Assembly: GCA_034406715.1 (NCBI GenBank)
Contig: CP137864.1
Location: 124,001 to 188,000, forward strand
Reading direction: 5' to 3'
DNA length: 64,000 nucleotides
Origin: Rhodotorula mucilaginosa
Taxonomy: Eukaryota; Basidiomycota; Microbotryomycetes; Sporidiobolales; Sporidiobolaceae
Shown: in pieces, positions 55,025 through 64,000 of the stretch
Layout of the letters: the number at the start of each line of letters is the position of its first letter
Position numbering within the stretch: position 1 is the stretch's first letter
Notes under the pieces: generated by a model
Databases searched by the model: none
Told to the model about the DNA's origin: nothing
Seen by the model: only the letters and a program-made list of their open reading frames with translations
Translations under genes and position numbers: made by a program

Positions 55025-58000
55025 ATGTACGGTGTTATCTTTTGCAATCTCGAGAATTACAAACTGTTTGTAATGCCGATTACAAGAACTCTGCACCGCC
55101 TCCTTGAGACTTCAGCGTGCTCAGCTCGGCACAGACGACGACGCTCTCTCTAAAGCTCTAGACTCGCCTGCCGTGCTTGACGAGACTGCGGCTAGACTCG
55201 ACCAAGCCGTCAGGGAAACCATGCCTGGGCTGAAACCCGCCCGGACGAGTCCGAGCAAACGCAAGACTTCGCCTTCAAAAGCTGAAAAGTCGACCGCCAA
55301 CTCGTCGTCGTCGTCGCCCGCCAAGGCAACGCAGAACAAGGACCGCCAAGAGGAGGATGGAGCAAAGGAGGAGGAAGAGCGGAACGAGCTGCTCCAGCTC
55401 GCCGAGAGTGTAGCGCAGAACGCGCACTCGCTCGTCCGCGGTCGAGGCGACGAACAACTCGCTCAACTCGCGAGGAACGTACTCAAGCGAAGCTTTGATC
55501 AAGGTGCGTTCTTGCAACGTCGCAACGGCAAGGCATCTGCCACGGCGGCTGACCTCCGGTGCACGACAGCCGTTGAATCGGAATCGCTCGCTTTCCCTCA
55601 CTTGAGCGCTCTCCTCGCTTCCCTCTCACCCGCGTCCGGCCCTTCCACCCGTTCCAGAACGGCAGCGGCACCACCCTCTCTCGACGAGGACGAGGACGAA
55701 TCGCAGGTCAAGATCGAGCCGACTCCGATCCCAGAGTTGACCGTCGACGGAGGCATGGACAACGAAATGATCTGGGAACAGATGGAACTGCGCGGCAAGA
55801 CGGTCGACGGCTTGATGGAAGCCATGTTTGGTCAGAAGGATGAAGACGATGAGGAAGGAGCGAGTGACGAGGGAGATGAGGAGGGAGCCGAGGAAGGCTT
55901 TGAAGGACTCGAAGAAGACGGCGGGATGTATGGCGAGTCGGACGAGGAGGACGAGGAAGAGGAAGACGAAGAGGTCGACTTTGACGACATTCCCGAAGCC
56001 GAAAAGGAAGAGTACTACCGGAAACTCGGAGGTGGCGACGATGACGAGGAGGACGACGATGAGGAGGAGGAGGACGACGAGCCGGCGGCGCCTGATGCAG
56101 CGGCAGATCCTCTCGCCGACGAGTCGAGCGCGTTGACGCTCGACAACTTTGACGGCGAGTCGGGACGCAAGAGCAAGAGTCGGCGATCAAAGTCAGTCGC
56201 GCGCTCGTCCCCTTTTCCGCTTTCGGCGGTGTAACCTGACCGACCGTCGCTGACCGTGTGATTCTCCCGAGAGCAGACCCAGCGGACCCCCGTCTGCAGT
56301 CGACGACCAGTTCTTCTCACTGGCCGACTTCCACCGCGATGCCGACGCCGGCGAGTACGAGATGAACAAGATGCTCCGCGGCGAAGACCTGTCGGACGAC
56401 GACGACGAATTCGACGGCGACCGAGATGACTTTGATGGCGGCGGCGATGGTGGCGGGATTGACTTGTTTGCCCCTGTGGATGGTCTCGGTGGCGGCGACG
56501 ACGACGACGACGAAGAGGGCAGCGACGAGGAAGAGAGAGATCTCGACGTCGGCGGAGTCATGTACCGCGACTTTTTCGACCCTCCTCCGGCAGCGCGCGG
56601 TGCCGCCGATCACAAGGCCGGCAAGGGCAAAGGCAAGGGCAAGACGGGTAGCAAGGCCTCGCCCTCCAAGCCTGCTTCTACTGCGCTGCCTGCCGCGTCG
56701 AAGGAGGACGACGACGGCGCGGATGTGGCGGAACCGCCGGCGAAGAAGGCGAAACGGCGCGGGGTCCGGTTCTCGGACGCGGTCAAGGTCAAGGAGATTC
56801 CGCACCGCCTCGCCGAGAAGAAGCGGTTGATGGCGCTCGCGGCTGAAGACGGCATCATCGACGAGGAGACTCTCGAGGAGCGGTTAGAAGAACTCGTCGC
56901 TGGTTCAGATGAAGACGACGAGGAGGAGGAGGAAGACGAGGAGATGGAGGAGGGGCTGCCGTTTGGTGATGACGATGCAGGCGCGATGGACCTCGATGGG
57001 TTCGGCGATGAAGAGATGGAGCAGCCGGGCTCGGGGTCGGGGTCGGGGTCGGACGATGCCGAGGAGGAGGAGGATCAGGACGAGATTGCTGAAGGAGCCG
57101 AGGCGATTGATCGGTTCAAGTCGGAGCTGTTTGAAGACGAGCCAGAGGAGGACGAGAAGAGTACGTCTTTCCTTCCCGCACGGGCTTATACCCGAACTCT
57201 CTCTCGCAAAAGAGCTAACCTCCCCCTCCCGTCCATCCCACAATCAGCTAAGAACCTGTCGCGACACGAGCGGCGGTTGCTCCAGTTGTCGTCTCAGATC
57301 GCCTCGCTCGAACAGGAGAACGTCGGTCCGAAAGACTGGGCCACGATGGGCGAGGCGCAGTCGCGCGATCGACCGGTCAACTCGCTCCTCGAGGAAGACC
57401 TCGACTTTGAACGGATGGGCAAAGTCGCCCCCGCCGTGACCGAGGAGACGACCCGCACGATCGAGGACTTGATCAAGCAGCGCATCCTCGCGCACCAGTT
57501 TGACGACGTCGAGCGCCGCGTCGCCGTCGACCCGAACCAGTTCTTGCCGAGTCGGTACATCGAGTTGCAGGATACCAAGAGTCAGAAATCGCTCGCCGAG
57601 GTGTACGAGGACGAGTACCGGGACCAGCGCGAGCGCGAACAAGGGAACGAGGTCGTGCAAGAGTTGGACAAGGACTTGATGAAGCGCCATGACGAGATTG
57701 AGGCGTTGTTTGAGGACCTCGCGGCGCGACTGGACGCGCTCAGCAACGCGCACTTCACCCCCAAGGCGGTGAGTCCTGCGTTGCGTTGTCCAGGGCAAGC
57801 TGCTTCGCACTCTCGAGAGGCCAGTTAATCTGACGACCCCTCTTTCCCCCCAGCCGAAACCGTCCATCACGACCGTCTCGAACCTTCCCTCCATCTCTGT
57901 CGAGTCTGCCCTCCCGACCACACACTCGACCTCGACTCTCCTCGCGCCCGAAGAAGTCTACTCCACCAAGACGGACGCCGCCCGCCCGAACGGGGGAGCT

Positions 58001-58297
58001 CTCGCGATCGACGCCGCGGATCTCACGCCCGCGCAAAAGAAGGCGCAGCGACAAAAGAGTCGACAGGAACGGAAGGCGAGGGCCGAGAAGGCGGAACGGA
58101 TCTTGGCGGCGCGGGATCGGAAGAAGGGCGTCAGAGGGGAGAAGGACGCGGCGGAACGCAAGTTGGTCGGAGTCAAGGGGGTTACGGTTATTGGGAAGGG
58201 TGGGAAGGCCAAGGAGGAGGCGGGTGGCAGCAAGAAACGGAAGCGAGGCGGGGATGGGGGAGAGGCGCAACCGACTTCGGTCGGGCTCAAACTTTGA
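55025..58297 (+). CDS. MPP10: Mpp10, U3 snoRNP protein
   Basis: Mpp10 is a nucleolar component of the SSU processome that works with Imp3/Imp4 on 18S rRNA maturation. Supported exons: 55116..55503, 55570..56191, 56277..57160, 57248..57768, 57854..58297 (952 aa). Seen: LDSPAVLDETAARLDQ, Lys/Ser-rich linkers, WEQMELRGKTVDGLMEAMFG, long Glu/Asp runs, MYRDFFDPP, KRRGVRFSDAVKVKEIPHR, LSRHERRLLQLSSQIASLEQEN, KDWATMGEAQSRDRPVNSLLEEDLDFERMGK, TRTIEDLIKQRILAHQFDDV and a basic C-terminal tail. The conserved C-terminal block is diagnostic. The 5' end is unresolved: there is no in-frame ATG before exon 55116. A short exon 55025..55069 with donor GTAATG would fit phase, but it overlaps a palindrome and lies 17 bp from the KEX1 stop. 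Introns 55504..55569 and 57161..57247 are multiples of three. Confidence 0.88.
55056..55083. promoter_or_regulatory. palindrome TTACAAAC-T-GTTTGTAA followed by ATTAC
   Basis: A perfect 8-bp inverted repeat with a one-base spacer overlaps a second pair, GTAAT (55070-55074) and ATTAC (55079-55083). It sits just before the MPP10 coding body. It could be a transcription-factor site or a short hairpin. Confidence 0.45.
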
Positions 58298-58744
58298 GCG
58301 AGACTCGCAGCAGCACCTTTCCTCTTTCCCTGAGCGACACACACTACCTTCTTTCTCTCTGTCTGCCATTTTCCCTACCCGACTCCAATCCCTCCTCTCT
58401 TGCGGAATTGGGATTGGCGAGAATCCTCTTCTTCGCCGCGACCCATCGTCCAGCTTCTCTCGCGCTCTGTCTCTCGATGTTCTCTCCTCGCATACGTCGC
58501 ATCCCTATCTCTTCTTGTTGTCCTTTTTCCCTTCGGGGTTACTTTTCCCTCTCTTGCAAAGCAGCCTGATGTTTCATCTCTCTGCGGGGGGCGTGTGATG
58601 CGATTGGGAGGAGATTGCGAGTCTTCTGTGCGTACGCGGTGCGTGCTAGAAGCGGAATCAATGGTCGTTGAGCCTCCTACAGTACAGTACAGTACAGTAC
58701 AGTGCGCCCAGAGAGGAAAGGTATATGAAAGAGACACGCCCGTT
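58298..58744. other. intergenic between convergent MPP10 and unknown gene
   Basis: This CT-rich 3' region holds a microsatellite of TACAG units (about 58678-58702). No gene was seen. Confidence 0.6.
58678..58702. repeat. TACAG pentanucleotide microsatellite, five units
   Basis: Five tandem TACAG units lie in the 3' region shared by the convergent genes ending at 58297 and 58745. Confidence 0.9.
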
Positions 58745-59485
58745 TTACATGCGGAGGAGGACGGGTTCGCCCTTGAGGTCCTTTGGATGCATCAAGACGA
58801 TGTCCTCCCTGATCCTGAACCCGACCCTCAACGTGCCGTGCTCGTCCGTGATGGGGACCAACCCGTGTTCGACGGCTTTTCGTCTCGATTCGGCCGTGCT
58901 CCGGACGAGGGGCAAACCGGGCGCTTGGCCTGCTCCGTCGGGGAGGTTGTGCACGCGTTGGAGGGGCCCGGTCGGGCCGGGGTGGGTCTTGCCTTGTGCG
59001 AGCATGGACGCGACGAGGTCGTCGACGGCGAGGGATTCGGGAGGGACGCCGCCCTGGTTCTGTGTCGCTGCTCCTGGAGTAGGTGTTGCTGTTGATGGTG
59101 TTGGTCGTTGCGGATCCCGGGTCGACGACGCCTCCTCCTCCTCCTCGGCCGCCGCTTTGTGTGTCGCCCCCGTCTCCGCTGAGGGATCCTCTGCTGCGAG
59201 GTAGGACTCGTCCTGGTCCGCGTCGGGGTAATGGTCGAGTGATCGTCTCCGTTCCTCGTCGTGCCAGAGCAACTCGTCCGGCTCGCGCTCGTCGTGGGCT
59301 TGAGAGCGCTGAGCCTGCTGCTGCTTCTTCTTCTTGTGCTGCTGACGCTTTTTGCGGTTCCTCTTTGTGGAAGCGGGCAGTTGCTGGTCGTCGTCGTCGA
59401 GTTGAGCGACGAGTCGGTCTTGTTGTTGCGGTGCTTGAGACGAGCGCGGTGTGGGTGCGATCCAGCTCCACAAAGAGGCGAGCAT
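58745..59485 (-). CDS. hypothetical protein, single exon
   Basis: 246 aa, no intron, family not recognised. The start MLASLWSWIAPTPRSS is short and hydrophobic/aromatic and could be a membrane or organelle signal. A Lys/Arg/Gln-rich basic run (KRNRKKRQQHKKKKQQQ) looks like a nuclear or nucleolar signal. An acidic and Ser/Thr/Pro-rich middle follows, then a conserved-looking end: PPESLAVDDLVASMLAQGKTH, AESRRKAVEHGLVPI and LRVGFRIREDIVLMHPKDL. It shares a 136-bp divergent promoter with TRM10, which hints at shared timing but not function. Confidence 0.65.
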   Translation of the reverse strand: MLASLWSWIAPTPRSSQAPQQQDRLVAQLDDDDQQLPASTKRNRKKRQQHKKKKQQQAQRSQAHDEREPDELLWHDEERRRSLDHYPDADQDESYLAAEDPSAETGATHKAAAEEEEEASSTRDPQRPTPSTATPTPGAATQNQGGVPPESLAVDDLVASMLAQGKTHPGPTGPLQRVHNLPDGAGQAPGLPLVRSTAESRRKAVEHGLVPITDEHGTLRVGFRIREDIVLMHPKDLKGEPVLLRM

Positions 59486-59621
59486 GACCTGGACAGACTC
59501 TGCTTACGTGGAAAGGGGAGAGAGAGTCGGGACTACAGCTGCTACAGTCGACTCGTCTCTCTGCGCTGAAGCACAACTGCTCTCTCTCTCTCTTCCCACT
59601 CGCCAGAGTCTAGGACCTGCG
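59486..59621. promoter_or_regulatory. short bidirectional promoter, unknown gene / TRM10
   Basis: Only 136 bp separate the two divergent start codons, with a CT run (59579-59594) next to TRM10. Any promoter elements must be shared or overlap. Confidence 0.55.
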
Positions 59622-61057
59622 ATGGAGCAGTCGAGCGCGCCACCCGACATGCCACCTGCACCCGCCCCCGCCCCCGCCTCCGAAGAAGCGGCTGCCCCGA
59701 TGACCAAATCGGCCCTCAAGCGCCAGCGCCGCCAAGAGGCCTGGCAGGCCAACAAGCTCGCCCGCCGCGCCGCAGAAAAGGACAAGCGCAAACAGAAGCA
59801 GCAACAGATCCGCGACCTGGTCCAGCGCGGCGTCATCGAGAAACCGACAGACACCCCGTCGCACCGCAAGAAGCAAAAGCAGAAAGAACTCGCAAAGGAC
59901 AAGGTCCCCCACCCCGCCAGGATCTGCATAGACCTCGACTTTGACAAACTCATGTCGGACAAGGTGCGCGCGGCTCGCCATGTCTCCCCCTAAAACGATC
60001 GCTGACACCCGAGACCCCGCAGGAAATCAAATCCATGGCGTCCCAACTCGCCTACTGCTACTCGGCCAACCGACTCGGCTCCCACCCGTTCCCCCTCCTG
60101 ATCACCTCTTTCACCGGTCGGATCCGCCAAGCGTACGAGAACCGCTCAGATTGGAAGAGCTGGAAAGGCGTCGAGTGGTGGGAAGAATCGCTCGAGGAAC
60201 TGTACAGAGGCGTGCAGCCGGAAGAGGAGGAGGGACCGGTCCCTTCGACTTCTTCTTCTTCGTCGACTGGCGGCGCTGGCGCCGAGCAGGCGACTCCCAT
60301 GACGGCAATTCAGGCAGAAACGGAAGGAGAGGCAGCTGCGCCGACGATGCCGGTCGAACCGACCGACGGCGCGCCGTCGGTCCAGACTCCAGAAGACTCG
60401 TCGTCGAACCCCGCTCAAGCACCACCTATTGCCCTCGGCGCCCTCTCGGGCCAACCGCGTTCCCGCGCCGCCCAATCGACCGTCGTCTACCTCACCGGCG
60501 ACTCTCCCAACATCCTCCACTCTCTCGAACCGAACCACACCTACATCCTAGGCGGGATCGTCGACCGGAACCGATACAAACTCCTCTGCCTCGACAAGGC
60601 CGAACGGTTGGGGATCCGTCATGCCCAGTTACCGATCGGCGAGGCGTTGCCCGAACTCAAGACGAGAAAAGTCTTGACGGTCAATCAGGTGTTGGACATT
60701 TTGGTCAAGTGGGTCGATGGAGGTGAGAAGGTGGGGAAGGAAGGGTGGGAAGGGGCGTTGAGGAGCGTGATGCCGTCGAGAAAGTTTGATGCAGAGGGGA
60801 AAAAGAAACGCAGAGAGGCGGCGAGGAATGGTGGAGGTGGTGGCGACGGTGATGATGAGGAGGAGGACGGAGAACAGTCGGAAGAAGATGAAGAGGCGGG
60901 GGACGTCTACATCGCGCGCGACGATGATGACGAGGGCGACGGCGACGACGTGGGCGGCGATGAGGGGGTACGGGAAGGAGAAGAAGCCTCCACGGCTCCG
61001 GCAGAGGAGGAGGAGGCGGCGAGCGGACCAAACCCAGATGCGGCGGGTCAGGCGTAG
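59622..61057 (+). CDS. TRM10: tRNA (guanine-N1-)-methyltransferase Trm10
   Basis: Trm10 is a SPOUT methyltransferase that makes m1G at position 9 of tRNAs. Exons 59622..59963 and 60023..61057; 458 aa. The basic N-terminus (KSALKRQRRQEAWQANKLARRAAEKDKRKQ, cited in part) is typical. The core shows RICIDLDFDKLMSDKEIKSMASQL, YCYSANRLGSHPFPL, VVYLTGDSPNILHSL, TYILGGIVDRNRYKLLCL and PIGEALPELKTRKVLTVNQV, the knotted SAM-binding end. A Ser/Thr/Pro/Ala insert of about 100 residues (60190-60460) splits the SPOUT core and is longer than in yeast Trm10. The tail is a long acidic stretch. The intron lies after LMSDK with a GTGCGC donor. Confidence 0.94.
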
Positions 61058-61425
61058 GTATCTAGGGTAGCGCGCAATCAGACTCTCTTCTGTCGGATGC
61101 ATCGCCGTAAAGGTGCTGGTCATGTGCAGCCGCGGGCGTCCCTTGAAGAGAAGTGAGATCACGAAACTCTATCCACGACTGAGGGACCCCTCTCTGATGT
61201 GTATACTGTCATGCATCCGAATCCTGTGAGAGGGCAGGGCGGAGGCGAGTATCATATCAAAGAGTGAAGGGAAAGGTGTGAGGGGACGGGGAGCGAGGGT
61301 ATACACGGCGGATCAAAGGGGGTATCGGGGTGTGCTCGTAGCGACAGGTTTGGGAGCGAGAAGAGAGGGAGAAAGAGAGGAGAACGACAGTGACAGGAGA
61401 AGGAAAGACGGGCATGGGGTGGTTT
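61058..61425. other. intergenic between convergent TRM10 and RhoGAP genes
   Basis: These 368 bp hold GA-rich runs near 61350-61400. No gene was seen. Confidence 0.6.
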
Positions 61426-64000
61426 TCAGGTCTGGAACGACGCGCCCGGTCGGGGCGAGTTAGGCAACCCCGCGGACCGAGGCGGCGAAGGCGCCGATAA
61501 CGCCGATGGGCTCGCGGTATAGAAGGCGCTGCTGTGCCGGTTCAGAGGTGAAGAAGCAGATACGGGCGTCGTCGCGCGAGGATCGGCGCTTTCGGGGGTG
61601 AGGTGGTGGTCCGCTTCGGAAGTGCCGCTGACCGGGGGCTCATCGTCGTCGTTCTCTATGAGGCGCGAGTGTGGCGTCTTTGTTAGCACACCGTCCTCCT
61701 CCATAGGCTGAACCAAAGACGCTTGCAGAGAACCGCGCTCTCTCGCCACTCACCTCGCAGCCGGAGCAATTCACTCTCCATCAGCTTGTTGGCCCCGCTC
61801 GCTTCATAGATCAACGAGTTGCGGTGTGCCGCTCGTCGCTCGGCGCTCGTCGTGCTCAGAGGGGAGGAGGAAGAAGCCGCCGCCCCCGCTTCGGTGTGCG
61901 AATCGTTGTCCGCTCCTCCAAGCATGGTCGGTTTCGCAGCGCCCGTCTCGCGATCGACGGCGAAGACAAGCTACGGAAAGTGAACGGGTCAATCCGGGGC
62001 CGCGCCAAAGAGAGTCCTGGGGTTTGCGAAGGCTCACGTCAAACTCGCTCAGGAAGAGGGTAAAGAGCGGCGCCGGTATCGCCAACGTCGGCGAAAAGAC
62101 AATCCCGAGGTTGCGCAGGTTCATCTTGGACGTCTCGGCGTTCTGAGCGATCGTGCAGAGATGCGCAAAGCTATGTCGAAGTAGACGTTCTGCGTCAGCT
62201 CATCGAGGTACAGCGGCAGAACAACTCGAACCCGTGGTTACAAGACACTCACAAGAAGCGGAAGAGCGTGTACTCTTCGATCGGGAGCTGTTGGACCAAC
62301 TTGCCGAGCGCATTGACTTGGTCCTCGCGCCGGCGCAGGTCTGAGAGAGGATGACTGGTCAGATGGTCGAACTCGGGAAGACTTCCCTTTCCCTCCTGCA
62401 CGCCAACAAAGGACTCACCTATCACGCGGAGAAAGTCGGGCTGCAGCGTCCTCGTGAGCAGTGGCGGTGGCAAGTCCCGCAAGTACTGCTTCAACAAGCC
62501 GGCGACGGCGTGGACGTCGTAGAACTCGCTGCTCTGGAGCAAGTTGACGTCCCCTTCGGCATCGAAGCGCTCCTTCAACTGCCGGATCACGTTGGTACTC
62601 CCGGACAAGCGGAAGATGCCTTCTTCGTTCTCGGCGTTCTGCAGAGGTTGGTACTTCAGCAACATGTAATGCCAACGGAACGGCGGTGTCCTTGCCTCAC
62701 CTTGGCTTCGAGGAACTCGACGCAACGATACACGATCGCAGGCAGCTCGAGGCCCGGGCGGATCCGCGAGATCGAGACCGCTTCCTTGAGCGGGACTCCG
62801 AAGACTGGCCGTGCGGGAGCTGCAACCGTCGCCTTGTCGTTCGAGCCTCGGGACGTAAAGTGCCAGAAGGACGATTTGGTCTTCTTCTGTCGCTCGATCT
62901 TCTTAAACTCGAAACCGGACGGGAGAGGGACCGCATTCATCGGGCTCGAGACATCGCTGGCGGAGTACTTTGCTGCGGAGGTGTCAAAGTTGCGCTTGTC
63001 GGGACTCTGCGGTCGATCCGGAGCCGGGAGGGATCGCCAAGTCCCGCTTGAAGAAGTGGCGGCGGCGGCAGCAGATCCGGTCGGGTTCAACCTGCTTGAG
63101 CGGACGTTGGTCCCCTCAGACGAAGAAGGCGTCTCCTCTTCGAGGATTGGCGAGACCTTCTTCGCCGAGAGACCTTCCACGGCGGGCATCCCTCGCGCGA
63201 GCGCGTCCAGGTTCGACGGCAAAGAGACCGAAGGAGGAAGTTGATCCCCCGCCGACCGTACAGACAAGCCTCGTGGATCTTGCGGCGGCGGCGGCTGCAT
63301 CATCATCGAATGCGAGTCGACACTCATGCTGGCAGGACCAGAACCGGACCGCCGCCGTTCTTGCCGCACGCGGGGCGAGTCTGGTTCGTGTGCAATGGTC
63401 GGGATCGGAGGTGCCATCGGGAGCGACGAAGACGAGAAGACGCGCTCTCGCTCAGTCGATGAAGAGCGCACATTTGCCGCTCCTCCACTAGACGCTGACG
63501 CCGAAGTCGTCGCGTTCGCAGAGCGGCTTCGCGACGGTCCCCCAAGGGTTGTCAGAGCCTGGATCCACGCATCCCGCTCTTCGTCATTGTCGGCACAGAG
63601 GATGTGGTCGGCTTCGTCTTTGCCCGTCTGCGTCCGGATCAGAAGCGCGTGCGCATACGCGTCGTCGCCCGACTCGGCGGCGCGAGACGACTGCCGGCCA
63701 ATCTGAGCGGTCTGAAGCGGGATTTCGCCGACTTTACTTCCGCCGGGCTGATCACCACAAATACGAGGTGAGCTGACGTGTACCTTTGGTACAGCGGAGT
63801 GCAAGGCAAGATACGCACCGTGTCATAATATGCCAGGGCAGAGCCGGGCGTCAAGATGTAGTACCGAGTCTGCCATCCTCCAAACGCCCGTCCCTTCTTC
63901 GTGAGCCAACCCTCCTTGGCGGAGCCGGACGAGGAAGTCGACGTCCCATCAGGGACGACATCGCTAGTCAGGAAATTCTGAATGGCGGCCTTGTCTCGGA
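61426..64000 (-). CDS. PH-RhoGAP protein, Bem3-like (5' end beyond window)
   Basis: RhoGAPs switch off Rho/Cdc42 GTPases; Bem3-type proteins act at polarity sites. Exons in coding order: <64000..63819, 63747..62701, 62638..62419, 62340..62253, 62170..62038, 61970..61754, 61655..61426. The PH domain spans the first two exons: KEGWLTKKGRAFGGWQTRYYIL, then KVGEIPLQTAQIG, ADHILCADNDEERDAWIQAL. A Ser/Pro-rich linker follows. The RhoGAP domain has PVFGVPLKEAV, PAIVYRCVEFLEAK, EEGIFRLSGSTNVIRQLKERF (Arg finger in GIFRLSG), VAGLLKQYLRDLPPPLL, EEYTLFRFF and MNLRNLGIVFSPTL. The C-terminal tail is Ser/Pro-rich and ends PGASFQT. The gene continues past base 64000, where a PX domain would be expected if it is a true Bem3. 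Confidence 0.9.

Overview
The window is nuclear DNA of a basidiomycete fungus, most likely a red-yeast relative in the Pucciniomycotina (Rhodotorula/Sporobolomyces-like). The signs are high GC, very intron-dense genes, introns mostly 50-100 nt with CTGAC/CTAAC branch sites, CT-rich leaders, and fungal versions of Ate1, Mgm101, Met2, Kex1, Trm10, Mpp10 and beta-tubulin. Gene models were built by hand by joining reading frames across GT-AG (once GC-AG) introns. Phase agreement across every junction and match to remembered family motifs are the main support. No database search was run.

Layout. 1-9.2 kb: 3' part of LST8 (+), ATE1 (+), an FAD amine-oxidase-like enzyme (-) and a Ser-rich protein of unknown role (-). 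9.7-16.1 kb: homoserine O-acetyltransferase MET2 (+), a DASH cryptochrome (+) and a double-GNAT acetyltransferase (-). 16.4-23.6 kb (all -): two tandem paralogous four-span membrane proteins, MGM101 and a single-exon unknown. 23.65-25.85 kb has no convincing gene. 25.8-35.6 kb: a four-LIM-domain protein (+), two neighbouring proteins with YbjQ-like domains (-), a 1.9-kb gap and a CaiB/BaiF-type CoA-transferase (+). 35.7-41.5 kb (+): a single-span membrane protein, a secretory-pathway Hsp90 ending in HQEL, and a kappa-class GST. 41.8-45.1 kb: beta-tubulin (-), then a 27-residue metallothionein (+) that is too short and too split for ordinary ORF calling. 45.5-48.3 kb: an island of visibly lower GC with two convergent genes of unknown family, separated by a CCGG-rich inverted repeat. 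49.3-61.1 kb: a mucin-like single-span protein, KEX1 carboxypeptidase and MPP10 (all +), an unknown (-) and TRM10 (+). 61.4-64 kb: a PH-RhoGAP protein of the Bem3 type (-), running off the end.

Most genes are housekeeping: TOR signalling, N-degron tagging, methionine synthesis, mtDNA maintenance, rRNA and tRNA processing, secretory proteolysis, cytoskeleton and polarity. They do not form an obvious pathway cluster. The unusual material is in gene architecture (a 7-nt microexon, four successive 14-19-nt exons, GTCCGY donors, a GC-AG intron), in an intragenic GNAT duplication and a tandem membrane-protein duplication, in the ER-type Hsp90, in the tiny metallothionein, and in the orphan island. 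No tRNA, rRNA, CRISPR or clear transposon was found.
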